Shown here: one piece after another, positions 42,683 through 51,503 of the stretch
How positions within the stretch are numbered: the first letter of the stretch is position 1
How the letters are laid out: every line of letters starts with the position of its first letter
Assembly: GCA_013214575.1 (NCBI GenBank)
Contig: JABSSD010000005.1
Coordinates: forward strand, 34,088 to 98,087
Direction: 5' to 3'
Source of the DNA: Paracoccaceae bacterium
Lineage (GTDB): Bacteria; Pseudomonadota; Alphaproteobacteria; Rhodobacterales; Rhodobacteraceae
DNA: 64,000 nt
Position numbers and translations under genes: made by a program
Notes under the pieces: generated by a model
The model's database searches: none
Told to the model about the DNA's origin: nothing
What the model saw: the letters and a program-made list of their open reading frames with translations, nothing else

Positions 42683-43264
42683 TTAGCCAAGAGCCTGGAA
42701 TTCAACCCGGCGGTTGATATCAGCACGGGTATCATCACCATCAAATGGGGCTGTCTCGCCCATGCCAATTGCCTTGAGCATGGAGTCATCAATACCGCAG
42801 GCCGAAATCAAATGACGGCGCACTTCCTGTGCACGCAGCAGAGACAGGCGCTGATTGTAACCTGCAGAGCCGGAGCTGTCGGTATGGCCGATGATCTGAA
42901 ACACGGTTCCGTCAAGCAATTGCATCGACCGGCACATATTGACCAGTTTGGGTTGCTGATCAGTCCGCAGTGCGGCGCTGTCGAAGTCAAACGAGATCTG
43001 CACGTTGATCTGAGCCTGCCGTTCAACCGGCTCATATTCGTCGGCGTCGATGGCGGCGACAGTTGCGGTTTCCTGTGTTGCCGTATCAGCAGTTGCATCC
43101 GCAGCAGCATTGGGCACGATGACCAAGCCGCGGGTCTTTTGCTTTTTAAAGGCCGCAGTGAGTTCTTCGACCGACATTTCTTGGGCTGTTTGCGCAAATA
43201 CGCTTGGTGCGGTCGCCAAACCGGCGACCAGAAGGCTAACAAATAAGATGTTGAGACGGGTCAT
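42683..43264 (-). CDS. OmpA-family periplasmic protein
   Basis: 193 residues with a signal peptide (MTRLNILFVSLLVAGLATAPSVFA). Residues about 30-85 are polar and partly helical (MSVEELTAAFKKQKTRGLVI). Residues about 85-192 form an OmpA C-terminal domain (VQISFDFDSAALRTDQQPKL; IIGHTDSSGSAGYNQRLSLL; RADINRRVEF). It binds peptidoglycan. Same strand as the kinase and 48 bases upstream of it. May anchor or sense the wall for the T6SS; inferred from neighbours. Confidence 0.86.
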   Translation of the reverse strand: MTRLNILFVSLLVAGLATAPSVFAQTAQEMSVEELTAAFKKQKTRGLVIVPNAAADATADTATQETATVAAIDADEYEPVERQAQINVQISFDFDSAALRTDQQPKLVNMCRSMQLLDGTVFQIIGHTDSSGSAGYNQRLSLLRAQEVRRHLISACGIDDSMLKAIGMGETAPFDGDDTRADINRRVEFQALG

Positions 43265-43443
43265 TACATGCCCCCTAATAAGACCAGTTACCGCCTGAGC
43301 CTATACCACTGCCATGAACCTGCCAATGGCTTTGACGTATTGGTTGAATATTCTAAAGGTAAGGAATTCCGCCTGATATTCACGAAAAGCTTTACTCAGA
43401 GGTCAGAACCAGATGAATTGGCATTCATAAATAAGAGGTCCAC

Positions 43444-44277
43444 ATGCGCGTATTGCCAGCCGTAATCTTAGCCGTTGCCCTGATGTTGCTACCCGGCATC
43501 TGGTTTTCCCTGAAATGGGCATTGTCCGATGAGGGGTTTGAGGGGGCGGCGGTGGATTCCACGGCGCGCATCGAAATTGAAATGCTGCGGCAGCAAATCG
43601 AAGACCTGCAGTTACGTCTGTCTGACCTGAAAAGCCAAGTGGCACGCCTGCCTATTGGCGGTGCCTCGGCCCCGGCCACCGATGACGCCGATGGCGAACA
43701 GGCGATTTGGGCGCAAACCCCCGGCGCCGATTTGGATTATGCTCAAGTGGTGCTGATTGCCGACCGGACCAATGTGAACCAGGGGCTGCAGGTGGCAGGT
43801 GGATCCTACCTGTCGGAAAAGCTGGGCCGCCCCCGCGAAGATCTGAACGACAATTGCCAACCGATGACCAATCCGGAGCTGAAGGCAAAGCTGGTCACCG
43901 AACAGGTGGGGCCGATCCGGGTCAGCATGTTGCAACCGGCGATCACCAGTCTGAAGGTCGTTTTCGAGAACATCCGCTCGATTGACCCGGATTTATACCA
44001 GCGCATCAACACGGCCGGGGCGCTGTGCGTGCGACGCATCCGCGGCACGCAGAATTCACTTTCGACACATAGTTACGGGCTGGCGGTGGACCTGAACATT
44101 GATGGCCAGCTGGACAATTTCACCGATGGCAAGACGCAACTCGGCCTGACCATCATTGCTGATTTTTTCAACGATGAAGGCTGGGTCTGGGGGGCCGGGT
44201 TCCGGCGTGAGGACAGTATGCATTTTGAAATCAGCCGCCGCCAGTTGGATCAATGGCTGGCCGACGGCAAGCTGTAG
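43444..44277 (+). CDS. M15/VanY-family peptidoglycan peptidase, TagX-like
   Basis: 277 residues. An N-terminal signal anchor (MRVLPAVILAVALMLLPGIW) is followed by a short coiled coil (EIEMLRQQIEDLQLRLSDLK, about 40-60) and a C-terminal M15-type peptidase domain. The zinc and catalytic motifs are STHSYGLAVDLN (S-x-H...D) and MHFEI near the end. It should cut peptide bonds of the cell wall in the periplasm. In Acinetobacter a VanY-family enzyme, TagX, opens the wall for T6SS assembly; the same role is likely here. The alternative is a T6SS effector, but there is no immunity gene beside it. Convergent with the next gene, gap of 5 bases. Confidence 0.85.
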   Translation: MRVLPAVILAVALMLLPGIWFSLKWALSDEGFEGAAVDSTARIEIEMLRQQIEDLQLRLSDLKSQVARLPIGGASAPATDDADGEQAIWAQTPGADLDYAQVVLIADRTNVNQGLQVAGGSYLSEKLGRPREDLNDNCQPMTNPELKAKLVTEQVGPIRVSMLQPAITSLKVVFENIRSIDPDLYQRINTAGALCVRRIRGTQNSLSTHSYGLAVDLNIDGQLDNFTDGKTQLGLTIIADFFNDEGWVWGAGFRREDSMHFEISRRQLDQWLADGKL

Positions 44278-44282
44278 ATCGC

Positions 44283-44903
44283 TCAGGACGACCGTAGCAA
44301 TACTTTGTTGGATCCCAAGGCTGCGGCGATCTGCTGGTAGTGCAGCGCCCGTCCTAATGAGGCATCGGCAGAGCGCAGCAACTGGGTTTCTGCCTCGGCC
44401 AGAACCGCCACCGCCTGTGATATGGCGCGGCGCTTTTGGGCGGCTGAGACGGCAGACAACGGCCGGGTCGAGCGGAAGCTGCCATCGACAGCTTCCATAC
44501 GTGCCCTGGGTCTGTTCTGATCCAGATTGTCCTGGGTGATTTGCCTCAACTGGACCGCCGTGTCGCGCAGAATACGCCTCGCCTCGCCATATCGGGCCAG
44601 CCCGGACATACTCTTTTCCAAGACCTCTAACCGCTCGGCCAGACAGTCAATCACATAGACATCCGCGACGCCGCAGCGGCCGCGCATTGCAGCCAGATGC
44701 GGTATGATTTCGTCAGGGGTATTCAGCTTGGGCCCATTTTCCCTTTCCAGATCAAAATCACCGGACCGGCCCTCGCTCTCTTCTGGGGCACTATATTCCG
44801 GATATTCTGGGTTCTCAGGTTCCGACGTCTGTGCCTGCGCCGATTGAGGCAGCCACAGCACGGTAACTGACAGCGATAAAAGCACCACTCGCAATAGGTT
44901 CAT
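44283..44903 (-). CDS. Secreted helical protein of unknown function
   Basis: 206 residues from ATG 44903 with a signal peptide (MNLLRVVLLSLSVTVLWLPQ); a TTG 12 bases upstream is less likely. A Pro/Glu-rich segment comes first, then a helical region (PDEIIPHLAAMRGRCGVADV; YVIDCLAERLEVLEKSMSGL), containing two Cys about 14 residues apart, and a C-terminal helix pair (AAQKRRAISQAVAVLAEAET). I do not recognise the family. It lies 27 bases after the caspase-fold gene on the same strand, so the two probably form an operon and may act together in the periplasm. Confidence 0.7.
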   Translation of the reverse strand: MNLLRVVLLSLSVTVLWLPQSAQAQTSEPENPEYPEYSAPEESEGRSGDFDLERENGPKLNTPDEIIPHLAAMRGRCGVADVYVIDCLAERLEVLEKSMSGLARYGEARRILRDTAVQLRQITQDNLDQNRPRARMEAVDGSFRSTRPLSAVSAAQKRRAISQAVAVLAEAETQLLRSADASLGRALHYQQIAAALGSNKVLLRSS

Positions 44904-44930
44904 AATACCGTCCAACCTTTTCGTTCTGGT

Positions 44931-46430
44931 TTACTCTTCAATACCATAGGCGCGCCGGATGCCCCGTTGGGTGCCGGGGCCAAAATCTCCGTCGATGGAG
45001 CCCTGATAGAAATCATTTTTCTTTAGCATGGTTTGCAGCGCACGTCGGGTTTCCCCGGTGAACATGGTGGGGCGATCGCTGAGCAAGTCCAGCACATCCG
45101 CGCTGCCCGAACGCAACGCCTGGTACAGATAAAAGGCCGCGTCGTCGGGGCCCTTGTTGGCAATCAGCCCATCGTCTATCAACGCCGCAAAATTGAACTG
45201 GGCCTGCGGGTGGCGCAGATCAGCGGCGCGTTCAAAAAACGTCAAAGCCTTTTGTGGATCGGCCGGCAGACCCAGCCCGCCCTGATAATGCAAAAACCCC
45301 AGATCGTTGATTGCATCGGCAAAATCCTGCTGCGCGGCGGCGCGATACAGTGCCAGTGCGCTGGGGTGATCAACCGCCACTCCAGTACCGCGTTCGTATA
45401 ATTTCGCCAGCTCAAACTGCGCCTCGGGAGAGCCGGCATCCGAGGCGGTCTGCAGGAATGCAACCGCAGCCTTTGGGTCAAATCGGCCCTGGTTTGGGTT
45501 CAGCCGGATATAGGCCAGCCCCAGCATCGAGCGGGTGTCGCCCTGATCCGCCAGAGCCAGCAACTGATCCTCTTGATCGGAGCGCAGCGAGGCCCAGCCA
45601 TCGATCGGCTCAACCGAGGCGACATCAACCTGGCCTTCGGTGGCGCCGGCCAGATAGAAGGGCACCCCGGTCAGAGACCCATAGGTATGGGGTTCCTGCA
45701 GGTTGCCGGTTTGCCGCAGCACACTGTCACGGACCTGCCTGAACATCAGGCTGATCTCCAACCCCGGCTCTGCCATTTTTTCCATCAGGGCAAGGGCATA
45801 GGGGCTATTGGTGCCGTTACCATCCAGCGCCACCTGGCCATCACGCGCGGCAAAGGCCACCAATGTACCCCGGTCCGGGTTCGCGGCCGCCATGCCGCCG
45901 CCGCCGCCTCGGGTGCCTTCCGCATCGGCGCTCTCGACGGTGTCATTGGTCAAGGCAATGGCATCGCCCAGCGGGTTGTTGCGACAACTGTCCAGAATGA
46001 CGATGCGCATTGTTCGGGCCCGGTCCACCGCCGCCAGCAAGCGTTTCAGCGACATCGACTGGCGCTGCACATCCAGATTGCTGGTCACGGATGCATCCAC
46101 CGGGATCAGAAAGTTTTCGCCCTGAACCTCAATCCCATGACCGGCAAAATAGATCAGCGCCAGGTCAGCCACTTCAGAACGGAAGGAGAAATCCTCCAAC
46201 AGCTGCTCAACCTCTGCCACCCCCGCATCTACCGAAAGCGTGACATCAAAACCTATTCGTTCAAGCGTCGCCGCCATGGCAACGGCGTCATTTTTAGTGT
46301 TGTCCAAAGCTGGAAGGGTTTGATAGTCGGACATGCCCATAACCAAGGCGATTCGGCGACTGTCAGCCTGCGCCAGAGCCGGGGCAACCGACAACAACAT
46401 AATACAAAATAGTCGAAAAACAGCCGTCAT
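44931..46430 (-). CDS. Secreted caspase-fold protease with Sel1 repeats and C-terminal peptidoglycan-binding-like motif
   Basis: 499 residues with a signal peptide (MTAVFRLFCIMLLSVAPALA). Caspase p20-like domain at about 22-260: RIALVMGMSDYQTLPALDNT, the His motif YFAGHGIEVQG and the Cys motif VILDSCRNNPLGD. Sel1-like repeats follow at about 300-440 (AVAFLQTASDAGSPEAQFEL; ALALYRAAAQQDFADAINDL; ALTFFERAADLRHPQAQFNF), a protein-binding scaffold. The final 50 residues contain GSIDGDFGPGTQRGIRRA, typical of peptidoglycan-binding domain 1. It should be a wall-attached protease or pseudo-protease. It mirrors the caspase gene at 5547 on the other side of the T6SS core. Confidence 0.88.
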   Translation of the reverse strand: MTAVFRLFCIMLLSVAPALAQADSRRIALVMGMSDYQTLPALDNTKNDAVAMAATLERIGFDVTLSVDAGVAEVEQLLEDFSFRSEVADLALIYFAGHGIEVQGENFLIPVDASVTSNLDVQRQSMSLKRLLAAVDRARTMRIVILDSCRNNPLGDAIALTNDTVESADAEGTRGGGGGMAAANPDRGTLVAFAARDGQVALDGNGTNSPYALALMEKMAEPGLEISLMFRQVRDSVLRQTGNLQEPHTYGSLTGVPFYLAGATEGQVDVASVEPIDGWASLRSDQEDQLLALADQGDTRSMLGLAYIRLNPNQGRFDPKAAVAFLQTASDAGSPEAQFELAKLYERGTGVAVDHPSALALYRAAAQQDFADAINDLGFLHYQGGLGLPADPQKALTFFERAADLRHPQAQFNFAALIDDGLIANKGPDDAAFYLYQALRSGSADVLDLLSDRPTMFTGETRRALQTMLKKNDFYQGSIDGDFGPGTQRGIRRAYGIEE

Positions 46431-46496
46431 TTCGAGACCTCAATACACCAATTACCGATTAAGGATCAGCCTATCGCGCCCTCTCTCTAAAGAGAA

Positions 46497-46529
46497 AGGA
46501 AAAAACCGTGATCAAAGAGACCACGGTTT
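46497..46529 (-). terminator. Rho-independent terminator of the chemotaxis operon
   Basis: Read on the minus strand, AAACCGTG and CACGGTTT make an 8-base stem with an 11-base loop, running into a tract of six T (46500-46505 as A on plus). It lies after the last gene of the minus-strand che operon and before the caspase gene. Confidence 0.82.
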
Positions 46530-46593
46530 GTCGTTGGGGTGCTATATCGGCAAGAGATGCGCTGCCCAACCAGGGCAACAGGGCTCTTTTCGA

Positions 46594-46923
46594 CTATCTG
46601 GCGGAAAAAGATTCGTCTGGGTCCCGCAGACGGTCGCGCAATTTCTGCAAAGTCACCGCTTCGGAAGCGCGCACCAGGTCCGTATCGCCCCCGTCCATCG
46701 CCTGCAACCGCAGCCGTTGAAAAAAACCAGCCAGGCCTGCAAGCGTTTGTGCCACCAGGTCAAAATCCTGAAGCGCCTGACGGTCCTTACGTGTCGGTTT
46801 GGTGTCGCTTTCTAGAATGGTAAACACCACATCTTCAAGCTGTTGTACCTGAGCCTGTAGATGAGACATTTCCCGAGCGGAAACCGCGCAGAGATCAGTC
46901 AAAGATTTGCCATTCTGCTCCAT
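46594..46923 (-). CDS. Small helical protein of unknown function at the end of the che operon
   Basis: 109 residues, predicted mainly helical and hydrophilic (AREMSHLQAQVQQLEDVVFT; QALQDFDLVAQTLAGLAGFF; ASEAVTLQKLRDRLRD). No signal peptide. It starts two bases after the cheY stop, so it is translated with the response regulator. A helical partner of CheY, such as a CheZ-like phosphatase or a localisation factor, is possible, but there is no recognisable CheZ active-site motif. Confidence 0.72.
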   Translation of the reverse strand: MEQNGKSLTDLCAVSAREMSHLQAQVQQLEDVVFTILESDTKPTRKDRQALQDFDLVAQTLAGLAGFFQRLRLQAMDGGDTDLVRASEAVTLQKLRDRLRDPDESFSAR

Positions 46924-46925
46924 GG

Positions 46926-47312
46926 TTACAGGCGTCCCACCACTTGTTCGATTGCCTGCTTCATGGTTGCGACGGTGAACGGCTTGCGGATGATGTTGTT
47001 CATCGCCAGGCGACGGCCAACTTCGACCACTTCTGGTGTTGGCTTGCCGGTCACCAAAATGAAGCCGGTGCGCTGTGTGGCGCGGTTTTCACGCATACAT
47101 TTAAGCAGCCCCAATCCATCCATGCCAGGCATGTTATAGTCCGACAGCACCAGGTGCACCGGATTGGTCGCGATCTTTTGAAAGGCAGACTGGCCGTTGT
47201 TTTCAACCATATAATTCTTGATGCCCAGTTCATCCAGTGTCTGGGTCAGAATTCCACGACTGGTGGACATGTCATCAACAACCATAATGCGCAGAGAGTC
47301 TTTGAGGCTCAT
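46926..47312 (-). CDS. cheY: CheY-type single-domain response regulator
   Basis: 128 residues, one receiver domain. The acidic pocket is VVDDMSTSR, the phospho-acceptor Asp is in LVLSDYNMPGMDG (about residue 59), and the conserved Thr/Lys are in ILVTGKP and IIRKPF. It is phosphorylated by CheA and would bind a motor or another output. Fifth-position gene of the minus-strand che operon, separated from cheR by 36 bases. The second CheY of this cluster is at 50845. Confidence 0.94.
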   Translation of the reverse strand: MSLKDSLRIMVVDDMSTSRGILTQTLDELGIKNYMVENNGQSAFQKIATNPVHLVLSDYNMPGMDGLGLLKCMRENRATQRTGFILVTGKPTPEVVEVGRRLAMNNIIRKPFTVATMKQAIEQVVGRL

Positions 47313-47348
47313 GTTTTAGTTCCTTGTAGTTTCTTCAGCGTCGGCAAA

Positions 47349-48209
47349 TCAGGCGAGAGCACCGGCAGAAGAGTTGATGTAGGTTGTAATCCCCGCAGTT
47401 TTCAATTGCGTGGCAGCGGGACCGGACATGCGTTCCGAATGGCCAATGAACAGATAGCCATTTGGGTTCAGCGAAGCCTGAAACGCCGCCCAGACTTTCT
47501 GCTGGGTTGGGGTGTCAAAATAGATCGCCACATTGCGGCAGAAAATGGCATCGAACTTGCCGCGGAACGGAAAGGGTTCGATCAGGTTCAGGACACCAAA
47601 ACTGACCCGTGAACGGATCACCTCTGGCATTTTATTGTCGGTGCCACTGTCGCCCTTGACCCGGTACTCGGCCGGAATCTGCGCCCGCTCATCAGCAGGG
47701 TATTGCGCCGCTTGGGCGGCGCGGACAACCACCGGATCAATATCCGTCCCAAGGATCTTGATATCCAACCGGCCGGCCTCGGGGCAGAGCTTATGCAGCA
47801 CCATTGCGATGCTATAGGGCTCCTGCCCGTTCGAGCAGCCCGCAGACCACAACCGCACCCGGCCACCACTGCGCGCCTTTTCGATCAGGGGCGGCAGAAC
47901 GTCATTGCGCAGGGTGTCAAAATGATGCGATTCCCGAAAGAACTGCGTCACGTTTGTGGTCAACAGCGACAATAGTTCGCTGCGCTCCCCCTCGCCACCG
48001 GGCGCATCAAGGCTGGCCAGATATTTATTGAAGTTCTGCACCTTCAGCTTGTTCAACCGCCGCGACAACCGCGAGGATACCAGAGGTTTCTTGTTGCTCG
48101 ACAGAGCCAGCCCAAAATTCTTGTGGGCAAACTTGGCGATAGCATCAAAATCCTGATCTGACAGGGAAAATTGACCCACTCCGGGATCTATCGAGCTGGC
48201 AATACTCAC
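47349..48209 (-). CDS. cheR: CheR chemoreceptor methyltransferase
   Basis: 286 residues. N-terminal helical domain (about 15-85) and a SAM-binding domain with RLWSAGCSNGQEPYSIAMVL, ILGTDIDPVVV, and DAIFCRNVAIYFD, all standard CheR motifs. It methylates glutamates of chemoreceptors for adaptation, opposed by CheB. Its ATG overlaps the cheW stop (ATGA). Confidence 0.95.
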   Translation of the reverse strand: MSIASSIDPGVGQFSLSDQDFDAIAKFAHKNFGLALSSNKKPLVSSRLSRRLNKLKVQNFNKYLASLDAPGGEGERSELLSLLTTNVTQFFRESHHFDTLRNDVLPPLIEKARSGGRVRLWSAGCSNGQEPYSIAMVLHKLCPEAGRLDIKILGTDIDPVVVRAAQAAQYPADERAQIPAEYRVKGDSGTDNKMPEVIRSRVSFGVLNLIEPFPFRGKFDAIFCRNVAIYFDTPTQQKVWAAFQASLNPNGYLFIGHSERMSGPAATQLKTAGITTYINSSAGALA

Positions 48210-48673
48210 TGTGTCACCTGCTCCCGCGATGAAATCACAGCATTCAGATTGATGATCCGCACCATTTCATCATTCTGAGAAATGATCCCCTGAATAAAGT
48301 CCATGGTGTTGCGACTGTCCACCTGCGGTGTCTCCTGAATGTCATCCGGATCGATCGAGATGATCTCGGACACCGCTTCAGCCAACAGCCCCACGGGCTT
48401 GTCATTGACCGAGACCACGATCACCACATTGCGTTCGCTGGCGGCGGTCTGTTCCAGCCCGAACCGGGCAGACAGATCATAAATCGGGATCACTGCGCCG
48501 CGCAGGTTCATCACCCCCAGCACATCCGCAGGGGCATGTGGCAGCACCGTGACAGGCTGCCAGCGGCGGATCTCGCGGATCTGGGTTATCTGCAGGCAGA
48601 AGGCCTGACCTGCGACAGTGAAACTGACGAATTCGCTGTGCTCAACGTGTTTGGCTTCAGCTTGCAATTGCAT
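48206..48673 (-). CDS. cheW: CheW coupling protein
   Basis: 155 residues, a single CheW domain (FVSFTVAGQAFCLQITQIRE; VLGVMNLRGAVIPIYDLSAR; KPVGLLAEAVSEIISI). It couples chemoreceptors to CheA. Its start lies within the 3' end of cheA (17-base overlap) and its stop overlaps cheR, so the genes are tightly coupled. Confidence 0.95.
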   Translation of the reverse strand: MQLQAEAKHVEHSEFVSFTVAGQAFCLQITQIREIRRWQPVTVLPHAPADVLGVMNLRGAVIPIYDLSARFGLEQTAASERNVVIVVSVNDKPVGLLAEAVSEIISIDPDDIQETPQVDSRNTMDFIQGIISQNDEMVRIINLNAVISSREQVTQ

Positions 48674-50843
48674 TGTTCATCCTCCGTTCGGTGTCAAAGA
48701 CGGCTGCCGAGGACGACGCCGTTACGATGCTTTCGGGATCAAGGATCATGGCAATCTTGCCATCCCCAAGAATGGTTGCGGCGGAAACGCCGGGGACATT
48801 GCCACAGACGCCATCCAGACTTTTGATCACCACCTGGCGCTGATCATGAATGTCATCGACGGCAAGGGCGCAGCGGTCGCCGTTTTCAGTTTCCACCAGG
48901 AGATAGACGCCAGCCGGTTCGCTATGGGAGCTGCTGCGCAGTCCAAGGCTGCTGGCAACATCACAAATCGGAACAAAACTGCCGCGAATGGACAACAGGG
49001 TGCCATCGGCGCCGAGATTATTGATCATGTCGTCATTGCCGCGCATGGTTTCGACAATGGCGGTGATCGGGACCACCATGGTGTGACCGGCGACCGATAC
49101 CACCATGCCGTCCATAACGGCCAGCGTCAGCGGCAGGATGATCGAGAACACCGATCCCTCACCCGGGGTCGACGAGATATTAACCCGACCGCCAAGCGCC
49201 CCAACTGCGTTTTTCACCACATCCATGCCAACACCCCGACCCGACAGGTTGGAGATTTCAGTGGCGGTGGAGAAGCCCGGCAGGAACAGCAGATTGTCGA
49301 TTTCACCGTCGTTCAGTTCGGCGTTTTCCGGGATCAACCCCTTGTCGATGGCGATTTGCCGGATTTTTTTGCGGTTCAACCCAGCGCCGTCATCCTTGAC
49401 CTCGATGCAAACCGAACCCGACCGATGCGCCGCCGTCAACCGGATTTCGCCGACTTTCCCCTTGCCGGCAGCGGCCCTGACATCCGGTTTTTCGATACCA
49501 TGATCAACCGCATTTCGCAGGATATGCGTCAAGGGATCGGCCAGACGTTCGATCACCGTTTTATCGACCTCGGTGGTCTCGCCAATGGTGATCAGTTTGG
49601 CCGTTTTGCCGGTCGCGGCCGAAGCCTCGCGGACAATACGTGCCATCCGCTGAAACAGCGGTTTCACCGGCTGTGCGCGGATTGCCATGACACCTTCCTG
49701 AATGTCACGGGCCAGGTTTTTAAATCCTTCCAGTTCGGTCTCGACATCGCGGGTATCCGTGACATCCAAGTTGGCAATTTGCTGTGCAAGCATGGAGTGA
49801 TTGATGATCAACTCCCCCACCGCGTTGATCAGGCGGTCCACGCGGTCAAGCTCAACCCGCAGGGTTGGTTTTGGTCCACTTGATTTTGCGGTTTCCTTTT
49901 TGGCTTCGGCGGTTTTTTCAGCTGCCTTTTCAGGTTCGGCATCCGGCTCCATATCGGCGGCTGCCTCAGCCTCAACCGGGGCCGGTGCGGGGGCCGGGGT
50001 CTCGTCGGTTTCAGGCGTCGGCGGCTCTAAAGGGAGCGCCAGCGCATTTTCTTCTTCTGCCGGAGCCAGGCCAAACGCCGCGTTCAAGGCCGCCAGGGCA
50101 TCCGCGTCATCTTCTTCTTCCCCTTCAGAGCTGATCGACAGCTCACACAAGCCTTCGACAAATTCGAAAACCGCTTCGATCGCAGAGCGGGATTCGCTGG
50201 TCACCAGTGTCAGCTCCCAAGATAGATAGCTTTCGCCATCTTCCATCGCCTCAAATCCGGGAAGTTCGCTATCGTCCAGCCGCACCGAGAGAGCCCCCAG
50301 ATCAGACAGCGCCTGAAACAGGAAATAGGGTTCGTTGCCAGTATCGAACATTTCTTTGAGCGGATGAAAGCGAATATCGTACCGGGCCTCCTGAACCTCA
50401 GCAAGCGGCGTTGGGTCAAACGTCGCCCCGACCCCCATGGGTTCAAAGACCAGCTCTTCTTCTTCGCCGTCAATATATTCGCCCAGGGCCGCAATCAGCA
50501 CATCGTGATGCGCTTGATCGGCCTCACCGCCATCGCGTGCACAGGTCACCAGATCAGACAGGTGATCGCTGGCCCGGAACAATAGCTGGATCAGCTTTTC
50601 GTCCAGTTCCAGTTTATTGGAACGTACATCGTCAAAAACAGTTTCGAAGTTGTGCGCAAAGGCCACCAGATCGTCCAGGCCAAACGCACCCGCGCCGCCC
50701 TTGATGGAATGCACAGCTCGAAATACCGCGTTGACGGTTTCAGGGTCCTGATCGCCTTCTTCGATGGCAGCCAGCCCCGCATCCATTGCTTCCAGGAGTT
50801 CTTCGCACTCCTCAAAGAATGTATCCAAGATTGAACCAGTCAT
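48657..50843 (-). CDS. cheA: CheA chemotaxis histidine kinase
   Basis: About 728 residues from the ATG at 50843, one base after the cheY stop; a longer frame upstream lies within cheY and is unlikely. HPt domain with the phosphorylated His in AVHSIKGGAGAFG (about residue 46). An acidic linker and Ala/Pro/Glu-rich region (about 270-330). The dimer domain, then the ATPase with LTHILRNAVDHGIEKPDVR, EVKDDGAGL and GRGVGMDVVKNAV. A C-terminal CheW-like regulatory domain (about 590-725). The kinase passes phosphate to the two CheY proteins and to CheB. Confidence 0.95.
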   Translation of the reverse strand: MTGSILDTFFEECEELLEAMDAGLAAIEEGDQDPETVNAVFRAVHSIKGGAGAFGLDDLVAFAHNFETVFDDVRSNKLELDEKLIQLLFRASDHLSDLVTCARDGGEADQAHHDVLIAALGEYIDGEEEELVFEPMGVGATFDPTPLAEVQEARYDIRFHPLKEMFDTGNEPYFLFQALSDLGALSVRLDDSELPGFEAMEDGESYLSWELTLVTSESRSAIEAVFEFVEGLCELSISSEGEEEDDADALAALNAAFGLAPAEEENALALPLEPPTPETDETPAPAPAPVEAEAAADMEPDAEPEKAAEKTAEAKKETAKSSGPKPTLRVELDRVDRLINAVGELIINHSMLAQQIANLDVTDTRDVETELEGFKNLARDIQEGVMAIRAQPVKPLFQRMARIVREASAATGKTAKLITIGETTEVDKTVIERLADPLTHILRNAVDHGIEKPDVRAAAGKGKVGEIRLTAAHRSGSVCIEVKDDGAGLNRKKIRQIAIDKGLIPENAELNDGEIDNLLFLPGFSTATEISNLSGRGVGMDVVKNAVGALGGRVNISSTPGEGSVFSIILPLTLAVMDGMVVSVAGHTMVVPITAIVETMRGNDDMINNLGADGTLLSIRGSFVPICDVASSLGLRSSSHSEPAGVYLLVETENGDRCALAVDDIHDQRQVVIKSLDGVCGNVPGVSAATILGDGKIAMILDPESIVTASSSAAVFDTERRMNNAIAS

Positions 50844-50844
50844 T

Positions 50845-51219
50845 TTATGCAACCGCCCCTGTAACGCGCTTAAGTGCAAAGATCAGAGAGTCGTCGTCAA
50901 ACGGCTTGGTGATCCAGCCAGTGGCACCGGCAGAGCGCGCCCGCGCCTTCAGATCAGCAGAACTCTCGGTGGTCAGCACCAGGATCGGAACCTTGGAGTT
51001 GATTTCCTCTCCGCGCAGCTCCTCGATCACGCCGAACCCATCCAGGTTGGGCATGTTGATATCAGTGATCACCACATCCGGGGCAATGTCGGGATAAAGA
51101 TCCACCCCTTCGCGACCGTCTACGGCGCTGTGATACTCAAACCCGGCCTCTTCCAAGCAGGCTGCAAGTAAATTCCGAATAGTGCGGGAATCATCTATCG
51201 CAAGAACTTTGGTTTTCAT
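50845..51219 (-). CDS. cheY: CheY-type response regulator
   Basis: 124 residues. Receiver domain with AIDDSRTIRN, acceptor Asp in VVITDINMPNLDG (about residue 53), and TTES and ITKPF motifs. It starts within the stop of the STAS gene (four-base overlap) and precedes cheA by one base. Closest in style to canonical CheY; the other receiver of the cluster (46926) may serve as phosphate sink. Confidence 0.95.
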   Translation of the reverse strand: MKTKVLAIDDSRTIRNLLAACLEEAGFEYHSAVDGREGVDLYPDIAPDVVITDINMPNLDGFGVIEELRGEEINSKVPILVLTTESSADLKARARSAGATGWITKPFDDDSLIFALKRVTGAVA

Positions 51220-51503
51220 GCTGTGTCCTTATCTTCAAATCGGTTTGCATCGACCCCCATGAGGGATAGAGCCCGGCGGCAGCCTTCAGTGATATTGGTG
51301 ACCGAGAATTCTAATCCCTCGGATCGCCATTGTTGTTCCGCCCCAAGCAATAATTGCAGGCAGCGAGACGGCAGCATTGCCACCTTGCTGCAATCAACCT
51401 CGATCGGTTGTGATCCGGCCCCATCCAGGAACGAGATCAGCGGTGTCAGCTCAGAAAATGCATTTGGCAAATCCAAAACATGTATTTGTGGTTTGGTCGT
51501 CAT
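51216..51503 (-). CDS. STAS-domain protein, first gene of the che operon
   Basis: 95 residues forming one short STAS-like domain (PIEVDCSKVAMLPSRCLQLL; LEFSVTNITEGCRRALSLMG). The usual STAS phospho-Ser position is here in MLPSRC. STAS proteins are often anti-anti-sigma factors but small ones also open chemotaxis operons of the alternative-function type. Role here unknown. Overlaps cheY by four bases; the promoter should lie in the long gap upstream. Confidence 0.85.
   Translation of the reverse strand: MTTKPQIHVLDLPNAFSELTPLISFLDGAGSQPIEVDCSKVAMLPSRCLQLLLGAEQQWRSEGLEFSVTNITEGCRRALSLMGVDANRFEDKDTA

Noticed and set aside
43444..44277. T6SS amidase/peptidase effector with immunity protein
   Set aside because: It has an N-terminal membrane anchor for its own envelope, and the adjacent gene is convergent and has no immunity-protein character. 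A wall-opening role fits better.
48618..49883. 421-codon open frame opposite cheA
   Set aside because: Same antisense effect; cheA and the start of cheW account for this DNA with every family motif.
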